A stretch of DNA of 64,000 nt, taken from positions 81,123 to 145,122 of the forward strand of contig NZ_JAPDMX010000007.1 of NCBI RefSeq assembly GCF_025971955.1, written 5' to 3'. How positions within the stretch are numbered: the stretch's first letter is position 1; each line of letters starts with the position of its first letter. Under the pieces are notes generated by a model, which did no database searches, was not told the origin of the DNA, and was given only the letters and a program-made list of their open reading frames with translations. The stretch is from Shewanella subflava. GTDB lineage: Bacteria > Pseudomonadota > Gammaproteobacteria > Enterobacterales > Shewanellaceae. Shown piece by piece: positions 48,259 through 59,800 of the stretch. The translations under genes and the position numbers were made by a program.

Positions 48259-48672
48259 TTATTTGCTGTGAGTGTTACCCACGATAGCATCTTTATTGTC
48301 AGCCTGGGCAACATGACATTGAACACAGAAGTAGTATTCATTGTTAAATTTACCATCGGCCTCAAGGTGCGATTTATCAACCGCAGTGGCTTTCATTTTG
48401 GCGGCTTTGTCTGTGCTATGGCAGGTTAAACAACCATTCTTTTTAGCGGTAATGGGATAGCTGTCTTTGTGTGGGATCAAAGGTGGCTGATGAATAAAGG
48501 TACGTTCAATCGCTTTGCCTTTTGTTGGATAGGTTGGCATAGCGTCTGCTGCTAATGCGGTTGTTACTTCAGCTTGGCGTAATGATTTAACCGCTACAGA
48601 TGCGGTTTCAGCTTGTCCGCCAAAGGCGGTTAATCCAAGGATTAATGTCGCCACACTCAATAATGTTTTCAT
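48259..48672 (-). CDS. napB: periplasmic nitrate reductase cytochrome subunit NapB
   Basis: 137 residues with a signal peptide ending near TAFGGQA. Dihaem c-type cytochrome that passes electrons to NapA: two haem motifs CLTCH and CVQCH, with the NapB block RTFIHQPPLIPHKDSYPITA. Lies 112 bp downstream of napA on the same strand; the ribosome site GGAGTAAAAC is good. Confidence 0.95.
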   Translation of the reverse strand: MKTLLSVATLILGLTAFGGQAETASVAVKSLRQAEVTTALAADAMPTYPTKGKAIERTFIHQPPLIPHKDSYPITAKKNGCLTCHSTDKAAKMKATAVDKSHLEADGKFNNEYYFCVQCHVAQADNKDAIVGNTHSK

Positions 48673-48784
48673 GTTTTACTCCGTAACATCCTAGATGAAT
48701 GTTTCAAATTCTTGTCGTGGTGAGCGGTTAATTAAGTCAACCTTATTACCTTAAACTCACCACATCCTTAATGGTGCGGGTGAC

Positions 48785-51268
48785 TTATGCTTTGATGACC
48801 TTTACAGGACATTTTTTAAAGTCAGTTTCTTTCGATAGCGGATCAGTTGCATCTAACAAGAGTTTGTTTACAAGCTGTCTAGCATCAAAGAAAGGCATGA
48901 ACACCACACCTCTAGGTGGCTTGTTACGGCCTTTAGTTTCGACACGTGTTTTGATTTCACCGCGTGGAGAAGCCACAATGACTTCATCACCACGATTTAA
49001 CCCACGCACTTTAGCGTCTTCTGGATGCATAAAAATTTGGGCATCAGGGTAGGCTTTATGAAGTTCAGGTACACGGGCTGTCATCGACGCCGTATGCCAG
49101 TGTTCAAGTACACGACCCGTTGACATCCATAAATCATATTCACTGTTAGGCTCTTCTGCAGCGGGCTCGTAAGGTAATGCAAAAATAACCGCTTTACCGT
49201 CTGGTTTGCCGTAGAAGTTAAATCCTTCACCTGCCTTCACATAAGGATCGCTACCTTCAACAAAACGGCGTAATGTTTCTTTGCCGTTCACTACAGGCCA
49301 GCGTTTGCCACGGTTTTCATGGTAACTATCAAAAGTATCTAAATCGTGCGCGTGGCCACGGCCAAACTGCGCATATTCTTCAAATAGACCTTTTTGTAGA
49401 TAGAAGCCAAAGTCTTTACTTTCGTCGTTATAGGCGCCTTTACATTCAGATGCAGGGAACTTATTCACCACACCATTAGCAAACAGGATATCGTATAACG
49501 TTTTATCAGCGTACTCAGGCTTTTTCGCGATAAGTTCAGCTGGCCACACTTCAGACACTTTAAAGCGTTTTGAGAACTCAACTAGCTGCCATAGGTCAGA
49601 TTTAGCACCTTCTGGGGTAGGCACCTGCTGATGCCACATATGGGTACGGCGTTCAGCGTTACCATAAGCGCCTTCTTTTTCTACCCACATTGCTGTTGGG
49701 AGAATGAGGTCCGCGGCAGTAGCGGTAACAGTTGGGTAGGGGTCTGATACCACGATAAAGTTTTCAGGGTTACGGAATCCTGGGTAAATTTCATCATTGA
49801 TGTTTGGGCCTGCCTGCATGTTGTTGGTACACATGGTCCAATAACAGTTTAACTTGCCGTCTTTAAGCATACGGCTTTGCAGTACCGCATGGAAACCCGG
49901 TTTTGGCGGAATTGCGCCAGCAGGTAGTTGCCATAGTTTTTCGGTAATTTCACGGTGCTTATCGTTATTGACGACCATGTCGGCTGGTAGACGGTGGGCA
50001 AACGTTCCTACTTCACGGGCAGTACCACACGCAGAAGGCTGGCCTGTTAATGAAAACGGACTGTTACCTGGTGTGGCAATTTTCCCCGTTAACAAATGGA
50101 TGTTGTAAAGCATGTTATTGGCCCACACACCGCGAACGTGTTGGTTAATACCCATGGTCCACAAACTCATCACTTTGATGTTTGGATCGGCATACGCTTT
50201 TGCCATTGTTTCGAGGCTTTCAACCGGTACACCACTCATTTTCGAAGCGTACTCAACGGTATAGGTGCTCACGAATTTAGCATATTCCTCAAAACTGATA
50301 GGAGTTGCACCACCATCATCTGGATTTTTAGCTTTCTTTTGTAGCGGGTGATCAGGACGTAAACCATAGCCAATGTCAGTTACACCAAGGGCAAATTTGG
50401 TGTGCTTGGTAACAAAGTCTTTGTTTACGGCATTATTTTGGATGATGTAGTTAGCAATATAGTTTAGTAATACTAAGTCTGTTTGTGGTTTGAACACCAT
50501 TGGGTTATCAGCTAAATCGAAGCTGCGGTTTTCAAATGTCGATAACACATGCACGCGGGCATCTTTATGACTTAAACGACGGTCAGTAAGACGTGCCCAT
50601 AAAATAGGATGCATCTCAGCCATGTTGGCGCCCCAAAGCACGAAATGATCTGCCGCCTCTAAATCATCATAACAACCCATTGGCTCATCAATACCAAAGG
50701 TGCGCATAAAGCCACCGACTGCAGATGCCATACAGTGGCGAGCATTTGGATCGAGGTTGTTTGTTAAAAAACCGGCTTTGTGTAGTTTAGCTGCAGCGTA
50801 GCCTTCCCAAATAGTCCATTGACCAGAACCAAACATACCGACAGAGGTTGGGCCCTTTTTCGCAATACTGGCTTTCCATTTGTCTGCCATAGTATCAAGT
50901 GCGACATCCCAGCTAACTGGCGTGAACTCACCTTCTTTGTGATACTTGCCATCTTTCATGCGCAATAAAGGTGATGTTAGGCGGTCTTTGCCATACATGA
51001 TTTTTGATAAGAAGTAGCCTTTAACACAGTTCAGGCCTTTATTGACAGGGCTTTCTGGGTCACCTTGGGTAGCGACAACTTTACCGCCTTTGGTGCCGAC
51101 TAAAACACTACAACCAACGCCGCAAAAACGACAGGGGGCTTTGTCCCATTTTACGTCAGAGCTACCTTCGGCAGCGTTCACGACACTAATGGGTATTGCT
51201 AAGCCAACAGCAGAGGCTGCGGCTGCAGCTGCGTTGGCCTTTAGAAACTCGCGACGGCTTATGCTCAT
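48785..51268 (-). CDS. napA: periplasmic nitrate reductase catalytic subunit NapA
   Basis: 827 residues from ATG 51268, eight bases after GAGGA; upstream codons at 51280 would put extra residues before the Tat signal. Twin-arginine signal [20 protein letters not shown]; 4Fe-4S motif [17 protein letters not shown] with the later Cys in NKGLNCVKG; the molybdenum-ligand Cys in [23 protein letters not shown]-binding C-terminal domain. Reduces nitrate to nitrite in the periplasm. Only napB accompanies it: no napD, napC, napG or napH is adjacent. Electrons may come from CymA, as in other Shewanella (inference). Confidence 0.96.
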   Translation of the reverse strand: MSISRREFLKANAAAAAASAVGLAIPISVVNAAEGSSDVKWDKAPCRFCGVGCSVLVGTKGGKVVATQGDPESPVNKGLNCVKGYFLSKIMYGKDRLTSPLLRMKDGKYHKEGEFTPVSWDVALDTMADKWKASIAKKGPTSVGMFGSGQWTIWEGYAAAKLHKAGFLTNNLDPNARHCMASAVGGFMRTFGIDEPMGCYDDLEAADHFVLWGANMAEMHPILWARLTDRRLSHKDARVHVLSTFENRSFDLADNPMVFKPQTDLVLLNYIANYIIQNNAVNKDFVTKHTKFALGVTDIGYGLRPDHPLQKKAKNPDDGGATPISFEEYAKFVSTYTVEYASKMSGVPVESLETMAKAYADPNIKVMSLWTMGINQHVRGVWANNMLYNIHLLTGKIATPGNSPFSLTGQPSACGTAREVGTFAHRLPADMVVNNDKHREITEKLWQLPAGAIPPKPGFHAVLQSRMLKDGKLNCYWTMCTNNMQAGPNINDEIYPGFRNPENFIVVSDPYPTVTATAADLILPTAMWVEKEGAYGNAERRTHMWHQQVPTPEGAKSDLWQLVEFSKRFKVSEVWPAELIAKKPEYADKTLYDILFANGVVNKFPASECKGAYNDESKDFGFYLQKGLFEEYAQFGRGHAHDLDTFDSYHENRGKRWPVVNGKETLRRFVEGSDPYVKAGEGFNFYGKPDGKAVIFALPYEPAAEEPNSEYDLWMSTGRVLEHWHTASMTARVPELHKAYPDAQIFMHPEDAKVRGLNRGDEVIVASPRGEIKTRVETKGRNKPPRGVVFMPFFDARQLVNKLLLDATDPLSKETDFKKCPVKVIKA

Positions 51269-51364
51269 GGTGTTCCTCACTCTTTATTGATTTAAACTCA
51301 CAAATACACATGTAATTCATGTTTGTTATGTTATTGAGTGTAAACCTGATAAAAAGTAAGGGTA

Positions 51365-51380
51365 TACCCCTGAATAGGTA
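51365..51380. promoter_or_regulatory. perfect NarP-type 7-2-7 site upstream of napA
   Basis: TACCCCT-GA-ATAGGTA fits the NarP/NarL inverted heptamer consensus TACYYMT-N2-AKRRGTA at all positions. It lies about 100 bp upstream of the napA ATG, in the right place for activation by NarQ-NarP in response to nitrate or nitrite. Confidence 0.8.
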
Positions 51381-51527
51381 TACTGATTAATAGTTGCTCG
51401 ATGTCACATTTTTTAGCGTGAGGTAGATCCCATTTTATTACTAATGAAAATGCTGATTTAGATAACGCTTTTATAAAATTTGGGTTAAATAGTTAACATA
51501 CTCATAAAGGAGTGTTCGAGGTGATGA

Positions 51528-52679
51528 TTAATAGCCAGTTAGCTCCATATACCCCTTACCTGAGTGCGAGCCGCTGAACTCTATTGGCCCCTCCCAGTAA
51601 GTGGTTGATAGTGGCATTTCACTATTTGGATTTAAGGCTTGAGTGGTAATATCAATGTTTTCGCTGTTTATAGCGATTTTCCAGGCAGTTGGGTAGCGAC
51701 GGTTATTTTGGGTATGCCATGAGATTGGTTGCATAACAATATCATCGGGGTGAATCGAACTGTTTATATTGCGCCCTGTGCCGTCAGCCAGCATCAGTCT
51801 TGCACTGTAAAAACTGTCTTGTGGTTGTTGACCTCTTAACCTGAACATCATTAACGTTTGTTGTGCATTTAGGCGTATAGAAAACCAATCCCACCCTTGT
51901 TGGCTTTGGGTTAATAGCTGTGAGCTCCATTCTCTATCTAGCCAGGCATTGCCCGAAACAGACACAGTCTGGCCTTCACGGGTGACCGTACCGCTTACCT
52001 CAATATAAGGCTGGCTGTAATAATGTGATGCGACCTGATCATCAGCACTTTTTACACTAAATCCTTGATCGCCTTGTAATTGAAATTGTGCAGTGCTGTT
52101 GAGTTCGAGTTGATATCCAAACTCTGGCGCTTCAACACTCAACGTCGCGGGGAAGGGGTGTACGGTTAAACTTTGCCAGCGCCAATTTTCTAAGTAAATT
52201 GAAAATGGATTATCAGAGACATGGGCAAACTCAGGATGACTACGAGAGTACTTTTCTGCGCTATAGTGTTTCGTTTTAGTCGTGAGTGCGGCATGTGCCA
52301 TATACATTTGGTTAGTTGCCCATGCGGATTTGCGACTTGGTTCCTGTGTGTCAGGGGGGCTTAATGCGCTGCGAAATTGAGTCCATTGAATGCCAATTGA
52401 CTCACCTTGCGCAGTGGTTAAATTGGCCGTGATATACCACCATTCGATACGATATCCTTCGTGGGGTAAATGATCTTTAGGGAACTTAATACGATTGTCT
52501 TTACTCACTTGATGGTATTGCAATAAAGCTTCATCGGCGGCTAATAATTTACCCATTGAAATGCCAGTATTTTGCTTATCATTATGGTTATTTTTTTGCT
52601 CATTAGGTTGGCAGCCGCTAGTGCATAAGCTTAGGCTAAGCAGCGTCAAACCACACAGTATCTCACGTAAGCGATTCAT
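51528..52679 (-). CDS. AttH-like lipoprotein (CrtC/lipocalin-like), ABC system partner
   Basis: 383 residues. N terminus MNRLREILCGLTLLSLSLCT then SGC gives a lipoprotein signal. HEGYRIEWWYITANLTTAQG, GIQWTQFRSAL, then WLDREWSSQLLTQSQQGWDW and FSIRLNAQQTLMMFRLRGQQ are the hallmark blocks of the hydroxyneurosporene-synthase-like AttH family (two lipocalin-like halves). Its ATG overlaps the permease stop codon by one base, so translation is coupled. Role in the transporter is unknown; carotenoid chemistry is not implied. Confidence 0.85.
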   Translation of the reverse strand: MNRLREILCGLTLLSLSLCTSGCQPNEQKNNHNDKQNTGISMGKLLAADEALLQYHQVSKDNRIKFPKDHLPHEGYRIEWWYITANLTTAQGESIGIQWTQFRSALSPPDTQEPSRKSAWATNQMYMAHAALTTKTKHYSAEKYSRSHPEFAHVSDNPFSIYLENWRWQSLTVHPFPATLSVEAPEFGYQLELNSTAQFQLQGDQGFSVKSADDQVASHYYSQPYIEVSGTVTREGQTVSVSGNAWLDREWSSQLLTQSQQGWDWFSIRLNAQQTLMMFRLRGQQPQDSFYSARLMLADGTGRNINSSIHPDDIVMQPISWHTQNNRRYPTAWKIAINSENIDITTQALNPNSEMPLSTTYWEGPIEFSGSHSGKGYMELTGY

Positions 52680-55273
52680 TATAACGACTCCTGTTGCAGG
52701 CTGCTTATCAGTGGCTTACGGGTTTGCCAATATAAAGGTAAAGCTACGGCAACCAAGCAACTTATCATCGCGATTGCGACTACGCGTCCATATGCAGGCC
52801 AATCCCACAACATTGCAATGGACCAACCAAATGCCTGTAAGGTGACTTTGTTTATTAGCAGATAACCTAATATTGCCCCCATAGGCAGTGCCAGCAGGCA
52901 GGTAAATAATACAATCAACATCATCTGCGATGTCACCATGACTCTAAGTTGTGTTCTACTCACCCCAAGCGCGTACAACCTTGCTAATGGTGCAAGCCTT
53001 GCTTGAGTGAGCATGATACAGGCACTAAACAAGCCAATGGTTGCGACCATTAAGGTTAAGCTATTGAGCACAACGGTAATCGAAAAGGTTTTGGTGAACA
53101 TACTGATGGCTTCATTTTTAATGCCTTGCTGGCTATACATGTGCGCCGATGATAACCCTTGCTTGCTTATTAAAGCCTGCTGCAGCGCTTCAATGTCACC
53201 TTGATAATTAACCGCTAAGCTGATGGGGTGCTGGGGTAAAGTATGTTGCTGCCAAACACTCGGCGCAATGATGACTTCGCCAACCGGATTGCCGTAATCA
53301 AAATAGATCCCACTAATGATGAATGTGGGTGTGTCTTTAATCTCTTTAGCTGCAAACGTTTGTGAAAGCTTACTTTGCAGTTTGTCTATTTTAATCAGGT
53401 CACCCACATTGAGTTGGTATTTTATTGATAAAGGCTCGCTGATCAACACCGTTTCGCCCTGTTGAAATTGTTGCCAAAATTGTGCTGACGTTGTACTGGG
53501 AGACTTAAATGCCGTGGTGTGTTTGATGGAGTAAATATCTCTGCTCACTAAGCTCACAGGTATCGATGAGTGGGCCTCGCGTTCCAGCTTCGCTGTGGTG
53601 GTCCATTGCTGATATATCGCGGTGATCTGAGGTTCGGCTTGCAGCCATGCATTAATTTCAGGGACAGCATTGGGATTGGGCTTGATATATAAATCTGCGT
53701 GAAGTCTGGCATCTAACCATTGTTTTAGGGTGACTTCGAAACTGCCTACTAAGGTGTTCATGGAAATATTGGCACATAATGCCAATAATATAGCCATCAT
53801 AGCCAAAGAGAGCGGGGCGATAATCTCTTTTGTTTCAGCAACCACATAATGCCAAATACCTTTTGGCATTAAAGGTATTAATAGTTTTATGCCTAGATTA
53901 ATCGTCATGGGTAAAAGTAATGGGATGGCAATCGTCACTAGCCCAAGTAAAAGCAAACTGAGTTTATATTGGGTGGTCATGTTAAACAGCACTGCTGTTG
54001 CCGCTAATATCAGGCAGGCTGCAAGCGCTTGCTGTTTGAAGCGTTTTTCCAATGGAATTAACTGAGCCTGACGCTGTCCACCCTGAGCGAGTGGGATCCT
54101 TGATAATTGCAATAGTAATGGCCAGCATGCCGCTAATGAGGCAAATAAGGTTAACCCTAGCCCTTGGGCATACCACTGCCACTGCCATAAACCAGGTAAC
54201 AGTTTAGCACCGTATATTTGCGCTAACGTTATCGCCACCATAGGTTGTAACCATTGTGATAGTTGCAATCCCATTATAAAGCCGACAATGCTACCAATAA
54301 TAACCAGTAACACAATTTCAAGCACCAGTGCAGCAAGTAAATTATGGCGCCTTATTCCCATCTGCAGTAGTTGAATAAACAGTTTCTGCCTCTTCATCAA
54401 ACTGTAGCGCACGCCGTTATAGGCAATAAATAATCCCACAACGAAGGCGAGCATACTCATCGCATCTAAATTCAAATGAAAACTATTGGTCAATGCGCTC
54501 AGTGACTCTCCATCATCTTGACGGTCTATGATGATTTTGCGGCTGTCTAGTCCAGCCTCTTCAAGGGCATTAATCACAATATTCTTTTGGGCGTCGATAT
54601 CGAAGGCTAGAGTTGGTTCAGTAAAAAAAATCGCGATATAACTCAGCTGCTGAGGCATTTGTAATAACTGCTGAGCGAACGAGATATCCGCCAACATGTT
54701 ATTGCCTAAGCCAAGGTTTTCTTCTACAGCAACCAGTTCAAGGGGAATATCATTTAGCACTAATGGTCCTTTGGCCAAGGCATTCATTTTGTCAACTACG
54801 CTAGCTGACATCATCACCGCAGGCTGGGCATTTAACAAGCGCTGCAGTGGTATTGATTTTGAAGGGGCTGTTGATGTTGGTTTGGCAGTTTGGGTATTAG
54901 ACGTCCGCTTAATTGAAACCGCAGCCATAATATCGCTGCCCGTGACTTTCCATGAGCGCCCTTGGGGATCACTTACGATACCTTCAATGACTGCTAATGC
55001 TGGAATACCAGCACGGCGTAAGGCGAAATAAACCCCTTCATCCAGACTGGTTTGATCGTTGTTACTCAGGTAAAAGCTCGCACGCTGACTCAGTAATTCG
55101 GTGGCTTTTCCATAGCTTTGTTTGGCATTTTCATTGGTCGCTTTAACGCCTATTAGTAGAGTAACGGCAAGAATAATACCCAATAAAATAGCACTGGCTT
55201 GAATAGGTGCCTTAAGGTAATGACGACCAAATACCCTTAAGCAGCGGCTAATGAGTGACAATGAAAGCTTCAT
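52679..55273 (-). CDS. ABC transporter permease, two FtsX domains (AttFG-like)
   Basis: 864 residues. An N-terminal membrane helix, a periplasmic part (50-270), then the first FtsX-type block (LDAMSMLAFVVGLFIAYNGV; LEIVLLVIIGSIVGFIMGLQ), a middle membrane set, a second periplasmic domain (510-720) and the last FtsX block (VLNSLTLMVATIGLFSACIM; ARLAPLARLYALGVSRTQLR). About ten helices. The architecture is that of fused AttF-AttG or lipoprotein/peptide-export permeases. It lies between its ATPase gene (6 bp) and AttH-like gene. Confidence 0.88.
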   Translation of the reverse strand: MKLSLSLISRCLRVFGRHYLKAPIQASAILLGIILAVTLLIGVKATNENAKQSYGKATELLSQRASFYLSNNDQTSLDEGVYFALRRAGIPALAVIEGIVSDPQGRSWKVTGSDIMAAVSIKRTSNTQTAKPTSTAPSKSIPLQRLLNAQPAVMMSASVVDKMNALAKGPLVLNDIPLELVAVEENLGLGNNMLADISFAQQLLQMPQQLSYIAIFFTEPTLAFDIDAQKNIVINALEEAGLDSRKIIIDRQDDGESLSALTNSFHLNLDAMSMLAFVVGLFIAYNGVRYSLMKRQKLFIQLLQMGIRRHNLLAALVLEIVLLVIIGSIVGFIMGLQLSQWLQPMVAITLAQIYGAKLLPGLWQWQWYAQGLGLTLFASLAACWPLLLQLSRIPLAQGGQRQAQLIPLEKRFKQQALAACLILAATAVLFNMTTQYKLSLLLLGLVTIAIPLLLPMTINLGIKLLIPLMPKGIWHYVVAETKEIIAPLSLAMMAILLALCANISMNTLVGSFEVTLKQWLDARLHADLYIKPNPNAVPEINAWLQAEPQITAIYQQWTTTAKLEREAHSSIPVSLVSRDIYSIKHTTAFKSPSTTSAQFWQQFQQGETVLISEPLSIKYQLNVGDLIKIDKLQSKLSQTFAAKEIKDTPTFIISGIYFDYGNPVGEVIIAPSVWQQHTLPQHPISLAVNYQGDIEALQQALISKQGLSSAHMYSQQGIKNEAISMFTKTFSITVVLNSLTLMVATIGLFSACIMLTQARLAPLARLYALGVSRTQLRVMVTSQMMLIVLFTCLLALPMGAILGYLLINKVTLQAFGWSIAMLWDWPAYGRVVAIAMISCLVAVALPLYWQTRKPLISSLQQESL

Positions 55274-55279
55274 AGATGA

Positions 55280-55996
55280 TTACGCCAATGCTTGTGCATG
55301 GGTTTCAATAATATGCCCTTGCTGCAGGTGCCAGCGAGTTTGCATAAAGGCGGCGCATTGATCACTGTGGGTAACCATTAAAATGCACGTATTGGCTTGT
55401 TTGGCTAAATCCGTTAATAGTGCCATAACCTGCATCCCGGCTTGCTCATCCAAATTGCCTGTCGGTTCATCGGCTAATAACAATTGCGGCTTGTGAGCGA
55501 GGGCGCGGGCAATGGCGACGCGTTGTTGCTGACCACCAGATAAGGTTTCGACTGGGCGAGATAACAACTCAACTATGTCTAATTGCTCACATAAGTCATC
55601 ACACCATGAGCTCCATGTTTGCTGATTTAATGACAATGAAAAGCTGATGTTATCTTTGACGTTTAAAGGTGTAAGTAAATTAAATTGTTGAAATACCACA
55701 CCCAATGATTGGCGCCTAAATCGGCTCCAGTGGTGATCTTGCCAAGGCGAGGTGTCATCTAATTGCATTTTCGAGTGGGAATTTGCAGCAGATGGCAGGA
55801 ATAGCTGACCTGAATCTAGGTGTTCAAAACCGGCAATGATATTTAATAGGGTGCTTTTACCGCTGCCGCTTGGCCCTGTTAAGGCGACAGTTTGCCCCTG
55901 ATGCAAGCTTAAGCTGACATCATCAAGCACTTGATGAAATGTACTGCCATCTTTAAACCCTTTGTTGATGTTTTTCAGCGCAACAATGATGCTCAT
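55280..55996 (-). CDS. ABC transporter ATP-binding protein (AttE/LolD-like)
   Basis: 238 residues. Walker A GPSGSGKST, Q-loop FQQFNLL, signature LSGGQQQRVAIARALA, Walker B LLLADEPTGNLD and switch His in MVTHSD. Belongs to the MacB/LolD/AttE group that powers FtsX-type permeases. First gene of the three-gene unit ATPase-permease-lipoprotein; substrate unknown. Confidence 0.93.
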   Translation of the reverse strand: MSIIVALKNINKGFKDGSTFHQVLDDVSLSLHQGQTVALTGPSGSGKSTLLNIIAGFEHLDSGQLFLPSAANSHSKMQLDDTSPWQDHHWSRFRRQSLGVVFQQFNLLTPLNVKDNISFSLSLNQQTWSSWCDDLCEQLDIVELLSRPVETLSGGQQQRVAIARALAHKPQLLLADEPTGNLDEQAGMQVMALLTDLAKQANTCILMVTHSDQCAAFMQTRWHLQQGHIIETHAQALA

Positions 55997-56065
55997 ACTT
56001 ATCCTTGTTTATATCTGCCCTTTAATCGCTGTCCATTAAGGGTACGTCCATTTAGCGGCGAACGA

Positions 56066-56800
56066 TCATCTCGTCTTGCCAGACTCAAACCAGCCTTGAT
56101 ATTGGCGTTCATTGTCTATTATTGCGGCTTTGGCTTTATCAGGATAGTTACTGAACACCCCATCAACGCCTATGGCGCGCAATGCACGAATGTCATCCGG
56201 ATTATCTACCGTATATACATACACTTTAGCACCTCGCTGGTGGGCGTCGTCAATAAGTGCCTGACTGATAAAACTCAGATCGATATGCAATGAATAAGCG
56301 TTTAAATCGCTGACAGACTTTGCTAAATCAAGGGGAATCCCCCCCAATAGTGGTGCGACATAGGCCTCAGGCTTCGCCTGTTTGAGCTGGGCAAGGTAGG
56401 GGTGGTTAAAAGAGCTGAAAAGTAGCTGTGCAGGGGTAAAATGTAGCTGACTAATAACATCGTCATACATGGCAACCATAGGCGCGACGGTGTTATCACC
56501 TTTGAGTTCTATGTTGACGATGCATTGACCATTTATCACGCTCAACACTTGCCATAATGTTGGGATCGAGTGTCCTTTTATATTGATGTGTTGAAGTTCT
56601 GCAAGCGTTTTGTGTTTGATTAAGCCTTTACCGGTCGATTTGCTCTCAAGGCGGCGATCATGAAACACAATTAGTTGTCCTTCCACATTATGGACATCCA
56701 GTTCAATCGCCTCGACGCCGAGCGCTAAAGCGGCTTGCATGGCGGCTAAGGTGTTTTCTGTTTGATAACCGCTTGCACCACGATGGGCAAAAATCAACAT
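56066..56800 (-). CDS. ugpQ: glycerophosphodiester phosphodiesterase (UgpQ-like)
   Basis: 244 residues, no signal peptide, so cytoplasmic like UgpQ rather than periplasmic GlpQ. HRGASGYQTENTLAAMQAAL, EAIELDVHNVEGQLIVFHD and VNIELKGD carry the catalytic His/Glu/Asp residues; VYVYTVDNPDDIRALRAIGV and DGVFSNYPDKA are the typical C-terminal end. Hydrolyses glycerophosphodiesters to glycerol-3-phosphate and alcohol. 22 bp downstream of mscM. Confidence 0.9.
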   Translation of the reverse strand: MLIFAHRGASGYQTENTLAAMQAALALGVEAIELDVHNVEGQLIVFHDRRLESKSTGKGLIKHKTLAELQHINIKGHSIPTLWQVLSVINGQCIVNIELKGDNTVAPMVAMYDDVISQLHFTPAQLLFSSFNHPYLAQLKQAKPEAYVAPLLGGIPLDLAKSVSDLNAYSLHIDLSFISQALIDDAHQRGAKVYVYTVDNPDDIRALRAIGVDGVFSNYPDKAKAAIIDNERQYQGWFESGKTR

Positions 56801-56822
56801 AGGTTCGCCTTAATGTTATTCA

Positions 56823-59800
56823 TTATGGTTTGATAAAGAGGGATTTATCTGCAGGTTGATGCTGACTAATGTGTAAATCCATTTGAGGATAAGCTAATTC
56901 CACATCATTATCTTTGAGTTTTTGCACCACTTGCTTGTGCAATGAGTGACGAAGTGGCCAGCGTGCATCCATATCTTTTGCATAGGTGCGCACTTCAAAA
57001 TTTAACGTGTGACTGCCAAAACCAGCAAACCAAACATCAGGCTCTGGAATTTTTAAGGCAAATTCACAGTCACTTACTACCTGACGTAATAGCATTTCAA
57101 CTTTATTGGGGTCTGAATCTCTGGCTACATTGACGGTGACGATAACCCGTGTGATGGGATCTGACAATGACCAGTTAACTAACTGTTCAGTAATAAATGC
57201 CTTATTGGGGACAATAATTTCTTTTCTATCCCAATCGACAATCGTCGTCGCTCGAATTTTAATTTTACTGACAGTACCGCTTAAATCACGGATGGTGACG
57301 GTATCACCAATTCGAATCGGCTTTTCAAATAAAATGATCAAACCTGAGATAAAGTTGGCGAAAATTTCTTGTAAGCCAAAACCTAGACCGACTGAAAGTG
57401 CAGCCACTAGCCACTGAAGTTTTGACCACTCCATGCCCAATGAGGCAAAGCTTGCTAAGGTACCAATAAACAGCACCAAATAACTGCTGACCGTCGTAAT
57501 TGCAAATCCGGTACCTGTCGATAAATCCAGACGCTGTAATAAGGTGAGCTCTAATAAACCAGGAAGATTTCTGGATATCATTACCGATAAACCGATGATA
57601 ATAGCGCTGTTAAGCAATGACTTTAAGGTAATAGGTAAAAGCTGTTCGATACCATTTAAATTGGTTGTGGTAGTCCATAACGTTATACTGTCTAAAAATG
57701 GCACTAATGCGGTATGGGTTTGTGATAACCAGGCCAAGGTGGTGGCGAAAAAAGCCAAAATAAGCAGCGATCTCACCAAACCGAGTGATTGACTCGATAT
57801 TGTTTCTAGGTCGACTACTGGCTCTTCATAGTTATCCAGAGATTCGATATCGCTCGCATCTTCTCTTTCCCTTAGGGCAATGCGTTCTGCTCGTTTCGCT
57901 TTTGCCCTATCAAAGGCGATCAGTCGGCGCTCAATCAGCATCCATCTTTTAATTAATTGATAAGCCAATAAAAATCCGAAACCGAACAGGATTGATATTT
58001 GTAATTGGATCAGCATTTGGAAGGCGGTGTAGTAATAACCTATCACTGAGAGCACTGCGCTGATGATTGGCGCCGAAAGTAGGATAGTCCACATGATTTT
58101 TTGGAACATTTTCATGTTGAGATTATCGTGCCTATCACTACGATATTGTTGAATTGCACTCAGTAAAAATTTATACATTAACCATAATAAGTAACAGAAA
58201 AAGATAAAGGCACCGCGGCCAATGCTATTTCTCAATGTTGTATTATCAATCGCTTCTGTAAAGCCTAAAATCCCAATTACCGGCAACGAGAAAATCATTA
58301 AAGTTTTGAGTTTGTCATGGGAATCTTGGATCAAATCTTTGGGGCGGCCGAAGTGACTAATGATAATGCCTTTATCTAAAGACAGGATGAAAGCAAATTG
58401 ATATATCTGGTACACCACACCAATAGATAACACCCCTGCACCAACGGCATGGGTAAAGTTATTTGATGAGTCAAATAAAATGATCCCCGCGAGTAAAATG
58501 GGAAGTGGTTTAAACATTGAGTAAATCAGTGTAAAAATTAAGGCTTTTAAAGTGTATTTAAACTTATCCTGAGTCACATTACCGACATATTCACTATATC
58601 GCAGCATGACTTGATTAAAATGCGGTGTGAGTAAGTCTTGTGCCATAAGGCACAGGATCACAATGATAATCCACCATGCCCATGGATAGTTATAGTCTTG
58701 CCAAGAATCGATTAACTGTTGCCATTGCGCATCCTGCAATAACCATAAGCCACTTTGTGTTAAATCTTTAAGCCATAGGGTGTTAATTGGCGCAGCATTG
58801 GGAACCCAAAATAATTGTTCGTTTAAGGTGTTTTTTAGGGTTTCATATAAAACAATATATTGATCATAACTGATGTTCAGTTTTGCCAGCTCAGATAAGT
58901 AATGCGCATGGCTTTCAATTAATTGGCCAATTAATGTTTGCTGTGATTGCAGTAGGGCAATTTGTTCTTCACTGAGCATATCTGCAGCGCTGAGTTGCTG
59001 GGCATTAGCAGATTGCTGCTGTTCTAACTGGTAACGCTCAAAACGGCTATCCGTGATGTCATTTTGTAATTGCTCCTGATTGGGCGGTTTAGGTAATGAG
59101 TGTAATATTTCTAGAAATCGTTCACCGAAAGTTGCATTACTTTTTACCCAAGTCAGTTGCTCTTGAACATTGGTTAATTGCAGTGCCAATCTTTGATAGC
59201 GTTTTTCAGTCTGTTCTTGTAAATCAATTGAGTTGGATATTTTACTGTTCAACGATATCAAACGTTCACCGAGTTCTTGATTAAATGCGCTAATTTGCAC
59301 AGAGAGTGGATCTGACGATTGATGTTGATCATTTAAGTTATCCGCTAACGTTGTTGCCGTTTTTTGTTCACGGTTTTCAATGTTATAGCGGTTTATAAGT
59401 TCAACAAGCCCTTCTTGTTGATTCAGTTGTAAGCGATTAAGTTGCTGACGTAAACGTAAAATTTCTGCTTGCTTTGGACTGGCATCTAATTCTGCTTTTA
59501 ACGTGGCTTTTTGTTGCTGCAATAAACGGGTTTGCAGCTCATAGCGCTCGCCGGCAGGCGTATCTGTCGGGGGGGCTAGGGTTTTATTTTGTTGACTAAT
59601 AGCGGTTTCAATTTGCGTCAGCAAATTGGGGAGCAATCGTTGGCGAGCAATTAAGGTATTGAGTTGTTCATTTAAGTCTATGTCGGTTTGTTTTAATGTC
59701 GCTAAACTCTCGTATGCCGTTGATGTTTGCTCTGCAATACTGATGTTTGTTTTTAATTTGGGAACAATATTGGGGGCATTAACCTGTCTTTCGAGTGCTG

